From Pseudoramibacter sp. (GTDB lineage Bacteria; Bacillota; Clostridia; Eubacteriales; Eubacteriaceae): a DNA stretch of 64,000 nucleotides. The notes under the pieces are model-generated. The model made no database searches, was not told the DNA's origin, and saw nothing but the letters and a program-made list of their open reading frames with translations. Positions 45,101-52,274 of the stretch are shown here, piece by piece; positions within the stretch are counted from its first letter, which is position 1; every line of letters starts with the position of its first letter. The position numbers and the translations under genes are program-made. The DNA is taken from the NCBI RefSeq assembly GCF_022484225.1, contig NZ_JAKVLT010000001.1, forward strand, positions 124,001 through 188,000, written 5' to 3'.

Positions 45101-45648
45101 AAACAGTCCACAATTTCTCCCCTTCGGGAGAACTGGCCCCGCGCTTCCACCGGGTCCGACTCTTCGTAGCCCATCTCCGCCAGCTGCCGCGACAGCAGCA
45201 ACGGGTCCAGCTGCTGTCCCCTTTTTAAGGTCAGCATATTTTTCTTAAAATCTGCGGCGGAAGGCATCTTTTCCATGAGCGCCTCGATCGACGTCACAAC
45301 GACGTCCCGGCTCCGACCCCGAAGCAGCCGTTCAAGGGCGGCCATGCGCTGGGCCGTGATCTCGCTGCTGTGGGCGTCCGTGAAATAATCGTGTACCGGT
45401 TTGGCCGGGAAATAGAGCACATGGGCTGAATCCCAGGTGGCCATTTTCTGGCTTCTTCTTTCTGCCTCTCCGTCCGTGGGCTCAATGAGCAGGACCCGCA
45501 TTTTAAGCTGTTCAGAAAGCAGCAACGACAAAAAACCTTTCAAACCATCTTTGACGTTTGAAAGGTTAACGGATTGTCCAGACTTTAAGGTCTTGAAGCC
45601 AAACTGGCTGACTTGTTTTTCAAAAAATTGAATGATTTCGTGATCCAT
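42199..45648 (-). CDS. mfd: Transcription-repair coupling factor
   Basis: DNA translocase that removes stalled RNA polymerase and recruits UvrA. Order: UvrB-like N-terminal domains (1-400), the RNAP-interaction CarD-like domain (SIGDYVVHDVHGIGIYQGI near 490), then the RecG-like helicase with Walker A GDVGYGKTEVALRAAF (~645), DEEQRFGVKSKE and the LRGRVGRSSRQSYCY motif. The C-terminal UvrA-masking TRCF domain closes it. The 1149 residues are normal. Located 14 nt after pth, as in Bacillus. Confidence 0.98.
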   Translation of the reverse strand: MDHEIIQFFEKQVSQFGFKTLKSGQSVNLSNVKDGLKGFLSLLLSEQLKMRVLLIEPTDGEAERRSQKMATWDSAHVLYFPAKPVHDYFTDAHSSEITAQRMAALERLLRGRSRDVVVTSIEALMEKMPSAADFKKNMLTLKRGQQLDPLLLSRQLAEMGYEESDPVEARGQFSRRGEIVDCFPMNAKQAVRVDFFDDEIESLSFFDCDSQRSGGETDRAVILPASEVVFSREKQQALCDKIFKKHGGDQGYAERIELLSAAPSAYPEVLSAFDGGRSEGHFSQYLGRNWAVFWDDKTRCEEHAEAFLEKTFQDFENLIDEKIMFPEEQDKFYDFKACAGFLSGRPEVNATLFSSGTSEAEIDCQSKSVESFAGRLPVFADYVTQHIEDGDRVVICCPDKRGKSQIKEVLNQYGITAFSDGQTPGICLVRGDISEGFELPGARLVFLRQSEILKTEKKRRRRKMANARKIDSFTSLSIGDYVVHDVHGIGIYQGIQKMTFGDVTKDMMVIAYHGDDKLYLPVEQMNAIQAYIGTGGDRMPKVNTLGRPDWSRTKSKAKKAVEEMADDLIALYAKRRSTPGFAFSADTPWQKEFEDRFPYEETDDQLQCIEEIKQDMEKPVPMDRLLCGDVGYGKTEVALRAAFKAIMDNKQVAFLAPTTILAQQHYQTMKERFKGFPISVEVLSRFRTPKQQKQIVKDLKTGRIDMIVGTHRLLSKDVAFKDLGLLIVDEEQRFGVKSKEKLKSFKANVDTLTLSATPIPRTLHMSMTGIRDMSILSEPPAGRRPVRTYVLRKNPVVLEDAIEQEMSRGGQVFFVHNRIKDIQEVAGRLSQMVPEARIAVAHGRMSAETIEGIMSRFLNRDFDVLVTTAIVESGLDIKNANTMIVDDGDKMGLSQLYQLRGRVGRSSRQSYCYILYDRQVLSEVAQKRLKAIKDFTAFGSGFKIAMRDMEIRGAGNILGAAQSGHMFNIGYEMYCRILEETMAEHLGRPVEKRQAEPVKIAMNVDAYIPEKYIANEMVKYDMYKKISTISDEEDAQMVEDELTDRFGTLPGAVKNLLTLSLMSSLAGRHQIAEIQERGDKIYLLFDEKAQLSLPGGGVIQKMLDQFDMRFKGDSRRDNVWSIGVKGQNGKKRCETVIKFLKMWNEAEKV

Positions 45649-45662
45649 ATAAAACCACTCTG

Positions 45663-46226
45663 CTAATGTCTGTTCATGCGGTTCATGGTCAGGTCGATGC
45701 CGTCAGTCACGACCATTTCCGCTGCTTTTGCGGCCTGGCCGACGGCGTCCATAATGGTTTTCTGCGTGTCGCCCGACAAATTTTCGAGGACATAATCGGC
45801 CAGATCCCACTGTGGCGGCTGTGCGCCGACGCCGATGCGGATGCGTGGGAAATCCCCGCTTCCCAGGGCGCCCACCACAGACCGCATGCCGTTGTGTGTG
45901 CCTGCGCCGCCTTTTTTGCGGATGCGCAGATGGCCGGGGTCCAAATCGATATCGTCGTAAATGACGATCAGATGATCCAGATCCACTTTGTAAAAACGCA
46001 CCAGTTCCCCGACGCATTTTCCGCTTTCGTTCATATAAGTCTGCGGTTTGACGAGCATCACCCGTTCTCCGCCGACTCTGAAGGTACCGGTCAGGCCCTG
46101 ATGTTCCGATTTAGTGACCTGAATCTGTTTTTTCTCTGCCAGGGTGTCAATGGTCATAAAGCCCACGTTATGCCGGGTGTTGGCATAACGCGGGCCCGGA
46201 TTGCCGAGGCCTACGATCACGTACAT
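45663..46226 (-). CDS. pth: Peptidyl-tRNA hydrolase
   Basis: Frees peptidyl-tRNA dropped from ribosomes. VGLGNPGPRYANTRHNVGF contains the catalytic His; KPQTYMNESGKCVG and YDDIDLDPGHLRIRKKGGAG(T)HNGMRS follow. 187 residues. It begins 1 nt after the prs stop. In Bacillus it is spoVC at the same place. Confidence 0.98.
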   Translation of the reverse strand: MYVIVGLGNPGPRYANTRHNVGFMTIDTLAEKKQIQVTKSEHQGLTGTFRVGGERVMLVKPQTYMNESGKCVGELVRFYKVDLDHLIVIYDDIDLDPGHLRIRKKGGAGTHNGMRSVVGALGSGDFPRIRIGVGAQPPQWDLADYVLENLSGDTQKTIMDAVGQAAKAAEMVVTDGIDLTMNRMNRH

Positions 46227-46227
46227 A

Positions 46228-47187
46228 TCAGCTGTAGCTCCCGGTGAACAGGCGGCTCAGCGGACGCCCGAGATGGATGTAGTCGATGGCGCGTCCAAAG
46301 ACATCTGCTGTGGATAAAATCTTCAGCTTGTCGATTTTCTTGCTTTCCGGAATTTCAATGGTGTCCAGGGTGACGATTTCTTCCAGTGCCGATTTTTCGA
46401 TGCGTTCCATGGCCGGCCCAGAGAAAACGCCGTGGGTGCAGCCTGCCCGGACAGAAGCGGCGCCCAGTTCCATCACCGCGTTGGCCCCGGCTGTGATGGT
46501 GCCTGCGGTGTCGATCATATCGTCGATCATGATGCAGTTTTTGCCTTCAACTTCGCCGATAACGCCCCTGATTTCCGCTTCGTTCGGCTTGGGTCTTTCC
46601 TTGTCGATGATGGCGAAGGGCACGCCGAGGGCTCTGGCCAGTTTGCGGGTCCGTTTGACGGAGCCGGCATCCGGTGCGACCACAGTCATGTTGTCGAGAT
46701 TTTCAGCGGCAAAATAGCGGGCGATGAGATTGCCCCCTGCGAGGTGATCCAGGGGAATGTCAAAGAAGCCCTGAATCTGGTTGGAGTGCAGATCCATCGT
46801 CAGAATGCGGTCCGCGCCGGCTGTGGTGATAAGATTGGCCACCAGCTTGGCCGTGATCGGATCGTGGGATTTGGCTTTGCGGTCCTGTCTCGCATAGCCG
46901 AAATAAGGCATCACAGCGGTGATTCTGCCGGCAGATGCGCGCTTTAAGGCATCGATTAAAATGAGCAGTTCCATCAGATTGTCGTTGCACGGCGCGCTCG
47001 TCGGCTGGATGACAAATACGTCTGAGCCTCTGACGGATTCGTGAATGTTGAGCCCGATTTCGCCGTCGCTGAAGTGCATGACTTCGGCGTTGCACAGCGG
47101 CAGTTCCAGATAAGCTGCGATGTCGCTGGCCAGCTTCTTATTCGCGTTCCCTGTTATGATCTTTGTTCCGCTAAAATTTCCATCCAT
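46228..47187 (-). CDS. prs: Ribose-phosphate pyrophosphokinase
   Basis: Makes PRPP for nucleotide and histidine synthesis. The substrate loops are RQDRKAKSHDPITAK (flexible ATP loop), VVAPDAGSVKRTRKLA (pyrophosphate region) and MIDDMIDTAGTITAG (PRPP-binding). The 319 residues are class I. GGAGG lies 12 nt before the ATG, a slightly long spacing. It lies between the short glmU and pth in the classic order. Confidence 0.97.
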   Translation of the reverse strand: MDGNFSGTKIITGNANKKLASDIAAYLELPLCNAEVMHFSDGEIGLNIHESVRGSDVFVIQPTSAPCNDNLMELLILIDALKRASAGRITAVMPYFGYARQDRKAKSHDPITAKLVANLITTAGADRILTMDLHSNQIQGFFDIPLDHLAGGNLIARYFAAENLDNMTVVAPDAGSVKRTRKLARALGVPFAIIDKERPKPNEAEIRGVIGEVEGKNCIMIDDMIDTAGTITAGANAVMELGAASVRAGCTHGVFSGPAMERIEKSALEEIVTLDTIEIPESKKIDKLKILSTADVFGRAIDYIHLGRPLSRLFTGSYS

Positions 47188-47243
47188 TTTTTCTTGATTC
47201 CTCCAGTAGAATTTCTTCTATATATAATATAATATGTGATCTG

Positions 47244-48200
47244 TTACTGTAGCACTTGATAGCCCTGGACGCATTCGCCGTCTTCGATGTCCCGGCCGAT
47301 GATCACCGAAGGGTACACCACGGCGCCTTTACCGATGTGAACCTTTCCCTTTGTGATGACGCCGGGGTAGATCACCGCGTCCTGGCCCACTGTGGTTTCA
47401 CAGCTGAGATAGGTCTGTTTGGGGTCCACAATGAGGGCGCCGGCATCCATCCACTTCCGGTTGATGCGTTCCCGCATAATGGCGGCTGCTTCCGCCAGCT
47501 GGGCTTTGGAATTGACCGCGACGATGTCCCGGTAGTCCGGCGTCGGGAACGAGCCGACCCGGCTGCCTGCATTTCTCAAAATCTCGATGCTGTCGGTGAG
47601 GTAATACTCGTGCTGGGCGTTGTCGTCGGTCATCTTCGACAGCGCCAGGCACAGGGCTTTGGCATCGAAACAATACATGCCGGAATTGATTTCGTGAATC
47701 TGCCTTTCCGCGTCTGTGGCGTCCTTTTCCTCGACGATTTTCACGAGGGTGTCCCCGTCTTTGACGATTCTGCCGTATCCGGTGGGGTGTTCAAAATTCG
47801 CCGTGAGCACCGTCGCCGCGTATTGTCCTTCTTCGTGGGCTTTAACGAGGCCCTTCAGGGTTTCGCCCCGGATCAGCGGCGCGTCGCCCACGAGAATGAG
47901 CACGTTGCCGTCAAACCCTTCAATAAAGGGCAGGGCCTGCATGACAGCGTGGCCTGTTCCCAACTGCTCTTTCTGTTCGAAAACGGCGATGCCCTCCGGC
48001 AGATGCGCCTTGACCGCCTCGGCCTGGTAGCCCACCACCACTGCGATGTCGGCAATGCTTGCCGCCCGATTTGCGCCGATGACATGGTCCACCAAAGCCT
48101 TCCCGCACAGGGGATGCAGCACCTTCGCCATCTGGGAGCGCATCCGCGTTCCCTTCCCGGCTGCCAGAATAATTGCTTTTGTCTGCTTCATCTTTTCCAT
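47244..48200 (-). CDS. glmU: GlmU-like UDP-GlcNAc pyrophosphorylase lacking the acetyltransferase domain
   Basis: The N-terminal pyrophosphorylase domain is complete: ILAAGKGTRMRSQMAKVLHP, EQLGTGHAVMQAL, VGDAPLI, GYGRIVKD and INSGMYCFDAKAL. After about residue 255 only a few left-handed beta-helix repeats follow (VIYPGVITKGKVHIGKGAVV), and the chain stops at 318, whereas full GlmU has about 456. The parts missing include the catalytic acetyltransferase His and the trimer cap. The stop is clean and no remnant follows, so this is likely the natural form and glucosamine-1-P acetylation must be done elsewhere. It keeps the spoVG-glmU-prs order. Confidence 0.9.
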   Translation of the reverse strand: MEKMKQTKAIILAAGKGTRMRSQMAKVLHPLCGKALVDHVIGANRAASIADIAVVVGYQAEAVKAHLPEGIAVFEQKEQLGTGHAVMQALPFIEGFDGNVLILVGDAPLIRGETLKGLVKAHEEGQYAATVLTANFEHPTGYGRIVKDGDTLVKIVEEKDATDAERQIHEINSGMYCFDAKALCLALSKMTDDNAQHEYYLTDSIEILRNAGSRVGSFPTPDYRDIVAVNSKAQLAEAAAIMRERINRKWMDAGALIVDPKQTYLSCETTVGQDAVIYPGVITKGKVHIGKGAVVYPSVIIGRDIEDGECVQGYQVLQ

Positions 48201-48248
48201 GCTTTCCTGTTTTTTATCTGAATTTAATTTAAACCCAAATTATTTTTT

Positions 48249-48277
48249 ATCATACCGTTTTATGAAAGGATTGTCTA
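48249..48277 (-). promoter_or_regulatory. glmU-prs operon promoter
   Basis: Minus-strand TAGACA (48272-48277), 17-bp spacer, TATGAT (48249-48254), 49 bp upstream of the ATG and downstream of the spoVG terminator. Probably drives glmU through ppx/gppA. Confidence 0.7.
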
Positions 48278-48325
48278 CCGGATAATTTCGGTTTTTTTAG
48301 ATAATCTTTTATTTTATTAAAAATA

Positions 48326-48355
48326 AATAGGAGAAGGCGAACGCCTTCTCCTATT
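48326..48355 (-). terminator. spoVG terminator
   Basis: AATAGGAGAAGGCG-TT-CGCCTTCTCCTATT, a 14-bp stem beginning inside the spoVG stop codon and followed by an AT-rich run on the minus strand. Confidence 0.8.
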
Positions 48356-48686
48356 ATTCATCTTCGTAATCCACTTCTAATTCGTGTGACACATCTTCTC
48401 TTTCTTTTGCTTCTTCCTCTTCTTTCTGTGCTTCCACTGCTTTATCGTACGCTTCCAGAACAGCATCCTGCATCATTTTCCGCATTTCCGATTTGATCGG
48501 ATGGCAAATGTCTTTAAATTCCCCTTCTGGTGTTTTACGACTTGGCATCGCGATAAAAAATCCATTCTGTCCTTCAATTACTTTAATGTCATGCACGACA
48601 AATTCGTCATCGAATGTAACCGATACAATGCCCCGCATTTTCCCGCTGGAATATATTTTTCGCACGCGAATATCTGTTATTGTCAT
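48354..48686 (-). CDS. spoVG: SpoVG-family RNA/DNA-binding regulator
   Basis: Small nucleic-acid-binding global regulator, present in many non-spore formers. [19 protein letters not shown] opens it, [20 protein letters not shown] and [22 protein letters not shown] follow, then an acidic tail (EEEEAKERE...DYEDE). The ATG at 48686 follows GGGAGG; a longer frame to 48752 has no site. 110 residues. Its role here is unlikely to be sporulation, given the missing sporulation genes. Confidence 0.96.
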   Translation of the reverse strand: MTITDIRVRKIYSSGKMRGIVSVTFDDEFVVHDIKVIEGQNGFFIAMPSRKTPEGEFKDICHPIKSEMRKMMQDAVLEAYDKAVEAQKEEEEAKEREDVSHELEVDYEDE

Positions 48687-48844
48687 TATTGGGCCTCCCT
48701 TCCGCAGATTATAAGAAAGTCGTAGCCACTTTTTATATGTATATGTTATCATAAAATGGATATATTTTAAACCACTTTTAATTTTTTTCTCTCCTTAATT
48801 TCAATCTTTATTTTAATAAAAAAAACCTGCTGTCACAGAAGCAT

Positions 48845-48873
48845 TTGCGTTCATACGCTTCTACTGATATAAT
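48845..48873 (+). promoter_or_regulatory. murC promoter
   Basis: TTGCGT (48845-48850), 17-bp spacer, TATAAT (48868-48873) with TG upstream (extended -10), 38 bp from the start. An AGAAGC / GCTTCT inverted repeat (about 48838-48863) overlaps the -35. Confidence 0.7.
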
Positions 48874-48911
48874 ATAGCAAAATATTTTGAAAATTCGCAA
48901 AGGAGAAAGGT

Positions 48912-50399
48912 TTGAATCTTAAAGAAAATACCGTTTCAATCCCTTTGAAACACGATATGAAAAAACACCTGTCCGAACGCTTCGGGCACGATGTCAAGAC
49001 GCTGTACTTTATTGGCATCGGCGGCAGCAGCATGAGCGGCCTCGCCAAAATTTCTCTAGAACAGGGCTTCAATGTCGAAGGCTCGGATCAAGTCAATTCC
49101 AAATACACGGAACTGCTGGCAAGCCGCGGCGCGACGGTTCACATCGGCCAAAAACGCGAAAACATTCACCCGGGCATCGACCTCGTGGTATACACCGCGG
49201 CGATTCATCCGGACAATCCCGAAATGGTCGCAGCCGATGAACTCCATATCCCGAAAGTGGAACGCGCCGATTACCTCGGCCTGCTTTCGGAAATCTTCCC
49301 CAAAACCATCGGTGTGGCCGGCACCCACGGCAAAACGACCACCTCTTCGATGATCGCCACCCTGCTTCACTTCGCCAACTTTGACCCGTCGGTCAGCATC
49401 GGCGGCAACATCCCGGTCTTCGGCGGCAACGCCATTCTCGGCGACAGCGACTATTTCGTCATCGAATCCTGCGAATACGTCGACTCTTTCCTGAAAACCA
49501 CCCACGAAATCGGCATCATCACCAATATTGAAGAAGACCACCTCGATTATTTCAAGGGCGGTATGGAACAGATCAAGGCTTCTTTCCACAAATTCGGCGC
49601 CATTCTTCCGGCAGACGGCCTGATGATCGCCTACGGCGATTCCCAAAACGTGCGCGACGTGGTAAAGGGCCTGCGCTGCACGGTCACCACCTACGGCTTT
49701 TCCGATCAGAATGACTGGGTCGCCAAGAACATCACCTACGACCACAACGGCAACCCGTCCTTTGACGCTTACTACAAGGGCGAATTCGACGGCCACTACG
49801 TCCTGCGCATCCCCGGCAAGCACAACGTCTTAAACGCCCTGGCCTGCATCGCCTGCGCCAAATTCTTACACATTGACATTCCGGTCATCGAAAAAACCCT
49901 GGATCATTTCACCGGAGCCAAACGGCGCTTTGAATTCCGCGGCCAGGTGGACGGCATCAACGTCTATGAAGACTACGCCCATCATCCGACAGAATTAAAG
50001 GTCGTCATCGACGCCTGCCTGCATCACGACCACAACCGCCTGTGGGTCGTCTATCAGCCCCACTCTTATTCCCGGATTTATTACCTGTTTGATGAATTTG
50101 TTGATTCCTTCAACAAAGTGGACAAACTCATCATCAGCGAAATCTACTCCAACCGCGAAACCAACGAATGGGACATCTTCCCGGAAGATCTGGCCAAACG
50201 GATCAAACAGCGCCATCACGTGCCCACGGTCGTCATCTCAGAATTTGAAGACATCACGAAATTTTTGACCGACAATCTGGAAAAGGGCGATCTGGTCCTG
50301 GTCGCCGGCGCCGGCAACATCAACAAAGTCGCGTATATGCTCGTTGACGCCCTTCGGGAAAAATACCCCGATGCGCCCTATAAACTCCCGGAAGATTAA
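48912..50399 (+). CDS. murC: UDP-N-acetylmuramate--L-alanine ligase
   Basis: Adds the first stem amino acid to UDP-MurNAc. FIGIGGSSMSGLAKI is the nucleotide-sugar loop, GVAGTHGKTTTSSMI the ATP loop and EDYAHHPTELK the C-terminal domain signature. The start is TTG at 48912 with GGAGAAAGG just upstream. At 495 residues it is slightly longer than average (about 35 extra N-terminal residues). Some relatives use Gly or Ser instead of Ala; sequence alone does not tell. No other mur genes follow it. Confidence 0.96.
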   Translation: MNLKENTVSIPLKHDMKKHLSERFGHDVKTLYFIGIGGSSMSGLAKISLEQGFNVEGSDQVNSKYTELLASRGATVHIGQKRENIHPGIDLVVYTAAIHPDNPEMVAADELHIPKVERADYLGLLSEIFPKTIGVAGTHGKTTTSSMIATLLHFANFDPSVSIGGNIPVFGGNAILGDSDYFVIESCEYVDSFLKTTHEIGIITNIEEDHLDYFKGGMEQIKASFHKFGAILPADGLMIAYGDSQNVRDVVKGLRCTVTTYGFSDQNDWVAKNITYDHNGNPSFDAYYKGEFDGHYVLRIPGKHNVLNALACIACAKFLHIDIPVIEKTLDHFTGAKRRFEFRGQVDGINVYEDYAHHPTELKVVIDACLHHDHNRLWVVYQPHSYSRIYYLFDEFVDSFNKVDKLIISEIYSNRETNEWDIFPEDLAKRIKQRHHVPTVVISEFEDITKFLTDNLEKGDLVLVAGAGNINKVAYMLVDALREKYPDAPYKLPED

Positions 50400-50466
50400 G
50401 CAATAACTTTTCTTCAATCATTTTTTCTACAATTATATATAAACAATAATAAGGAAATGGCGAATT

Positions 50467-51777
50467 ATGGAATACGGACTGCTTCTCAACGGAAACGGCG
50501 CCCAGGCTGATTTTCAGCTGGGCGCCTGGAAGGCCCTGGACGAAGTGCACCTTCATTTTGACTGGGTGGCCAGCGCCTCAATGGGCAACATCACGGCCGC
50601 TTTAATTGCCCAGAAAAATTTCAAGGCCATCTCCGCATTCCTCGCCGACGGCATGATCGAAAAGATCACCGCCTTAAACGACAGCATCGCCGGCCTTTAT
50701 CTTCACTACTGGTCTGATTTGGACTTTAGGGATTTCCGCCGGCAGTTTCTCAGCACTTTTTCTCAAAAGGCAGCGCCCCTTTTAAAGGCGCTGCCCCGCT
50801 ACCTCGACGAAGGGGCGCTCCGAAGCGGAAAAATCCGGCTCAACTTCATCCTCATCGATCCCAAAACCCTTCAGGCCGTTTCCAGAACCCTTGAGGAAAT
50901 TCCCGAAGGCGATTTAATATCGACGCTGCTTTTGGGCGCCGTTTTCCCGATTTTCCGCAAGCAGGAAAATCAGGACGAAACGTATTTTGAAGCCGGCTTC
51001 CTGTCGGAAATGCCCCTTTATACCGCCGTGGTCATGCCTTCGAAAAAGCTCATCACCATCGGCTATCCCCAGACGGACGTCCGCCGCGCCTTCAAAAAAA
51101 AGGGCCGCCCCCTGTCGTTCTTAGCCATTGAAAACTCGGAATTTTTAGAACTTTCCGCTTCTGAAGATCCCGATGCCCTGCGCGAAAGCCACCGCCATCA
51201 CGCAAAACTGGGCTATCTGGACACACTGAAGGCCCTGCACCAGCTCGTTGGCGAAAAACTTTACATCAATCCCCGGGGAAACCACCGCTTTTTCGACCTC
51301 ATGGTCAAAGACATCGGCCTGCCTCCCAAAGAACCCGTGGCCTGCCAGCTGCTCATGGCCCTGCTCGACATCGCCAAGCCCTACACGGCGCTGCGGCAGT
51401 TCGACGTGCTCGAGAAGATCCTCACCCTTCTGGCCCGCTCCCGCTGGCGCCGCGCGGACAACAAGATTCTGGCGCTTTTGGAAATGACCGCCTGGAGCGC
51501 CCAAATCCCCGAGCTTAAAATCTACACCCCGGACCAGCTCATTTTTGAAATCTTGAACTGGTCCGAGCAGGTCTTAAAGACTCAGCTTTCCGAACCGCTG
51601 CCTTCCGGCGCTTTTCAGGAACCCAGTTTCTTTGACTGTGTCAAGTGGCTCGCCATCCGCCCGGAAACCATTGCCCTCGACAAAGTGACGGCGTTCCGGG
51701 AACATGCGGCGCCTGAAATGATTTTAAGCCTCGTCACGTTTTATTACATCCAGACCACCGCCCTAAATTTTGCCTAA
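50467..51777 (+). CDS. Patatin-like protein with divergent catalytic motifs
   Basis: Only the first ~210 residues look like a patatin/phospholipase fold: a glycine-rich loop (LLLNGNGAQADFQLGAWKAL) where patatins have GGGxxG, a nucleophile elbow VASASMGNITAAL in place of GxSxG, and YFEAGFLSEMPL where DGG is expected. The Ser is kept but the Asp is replaced by Glu, so hydrolase activity is doubtful. The C-terminal ~200 residues are helical and unrecognised. AAGGAA precedes the ATG. It lies 67 nt after murC and could be co-transcribed; its role is unknown. Confidence 0.65.
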   Translation: MEYGLLLNGNGAQADFQLGAWKALDEVHLHFDWVASASMGNITAALIAQKNFKAISAFLADGMIEKITALNDSIAGLYLHYWSDLDFRDFRRQFLSTFSQKAAPLLKALPRYLDEGALRSGKIRLNFILIDPKTLQAVSRTLEEIPEGDLISTLLLGAVFPIFRKQENQDETYFEAGFLSEMPLYTAVVMPSKKLITIGYPQTDVRRAFKKKGRPLSFLAIENSEFLELSASEDPDALRESHRHHAKLGYLDTLKALHQLVGEKLYINPRGNHRFFDLMVKDIGLPPKEPVACQLLMALLDIAKPYTALRQFDVLEKILTLLARSRWRRADNKILALLEMTAWSAQIPELKIYTPDQLIFEILNWSEQVLKTQLSEPLPSGAFQEPSFFDCVKWLAIRPETIALDKVTAFREHAAPEMILSLVTFYYIQTTALNFA

Positions 51778-51794
51778 TTCTGTAAAATAATGAC

Positions 51795-51823
51795 TTGCAT
51801 CCCGATGCCATTCATTATAAGAT
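51795..51823 (+). promoter_or_regulatory. Possible promoter of the EutS-like gene
   Basis: TTGCAT (51795-51800), 17-bp spacer, TAAGAT (51818-51823). Both boxes are imperfect. 48 bp from the ATG. Confidence 0.45.
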
Positions 51824-51871
51824 GAGATTATCCATGATGGTTCACAATATCAATGTTAAGAGGAAAATCAA

Positions 51872-52216
51872 ATGAATATCAAATATCAGTTTATCTCAAA
51901 ACCGGATGACAACACCATCCGGATCATCCGCGGCAAGATGCGTCCCGACCAGCGGAAAGCGATGGATGAAATGAACGGCGAAGGCGTCGGCGCGGTGCTG
52001 CTGCTCCAGGGCAGCATTCCGGACATGCTTTACAGCGCAGATATCGCGGTGAAGGCCAGCGATGTCGGGGCCTACGAAATCGTCGGCAACTGCCCCCAGT
52101 CCTTCATCACCATCGGCGTCATGGGCAAGATTCGTTCCGTCCAGACAGCTCTCAAGGCAATTTTAAACAAAAAGGACCACCCCAGCCGCGAACAGGTGCT
52201 GGCCGGCATTCAATAA
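51872..52216 (+). CDS. EutS/PduU-like microcompartment shell protein (BMC-H), orphan
   Basis: 114-residue single BMC domain of the permuted EutS/PduU type. After an N-terminal extension (IRIIRGKMRPDQRKAMDEMN), which in this group forms a small beta-barrel on the hexamer face, the fold reads VGAVLLLQGSIPDMLYSADI, AVKASDVGAYEIVGNCPQ and TIGVMGKIRSVQTALKAIL. No enzyme, other shell or regulator gene adjoins it. It has a likely own promoter and a strong terminator. The tile type differs from the EutL-like protein at 7873, and a complete shell would also need pentamers and canonical hexamers, which are not in the window. Confidence 0.88.
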   Translation: MNIKYQFISKPDDNTIRIIRGKMRPDQRKAMDEMNGEGVGAVLLLQGSIPDMLYSADIAVKASDVGAYEIVGNCPQSFITIGVMGKIRSVQTALKAILNKKDHPSREQVLAGIQ

Positions 52217-52230
52217 TGACATCTAATAAT

Positions 52231-52270
52231 CAAAAAAGACTGAAGCATTTTTCATGCTTCAGTCTTTTTG
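52231..52270. terminator. Bidirectional terminator, EutS-like gene / addA
   Basis: CAAAAAAGACTGAAGCAT-tttc-ATGCTTCAGTCTTTTTG between convergent genes. Confidence 0.9.
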
Positions 52271-52274
52271 ATTT

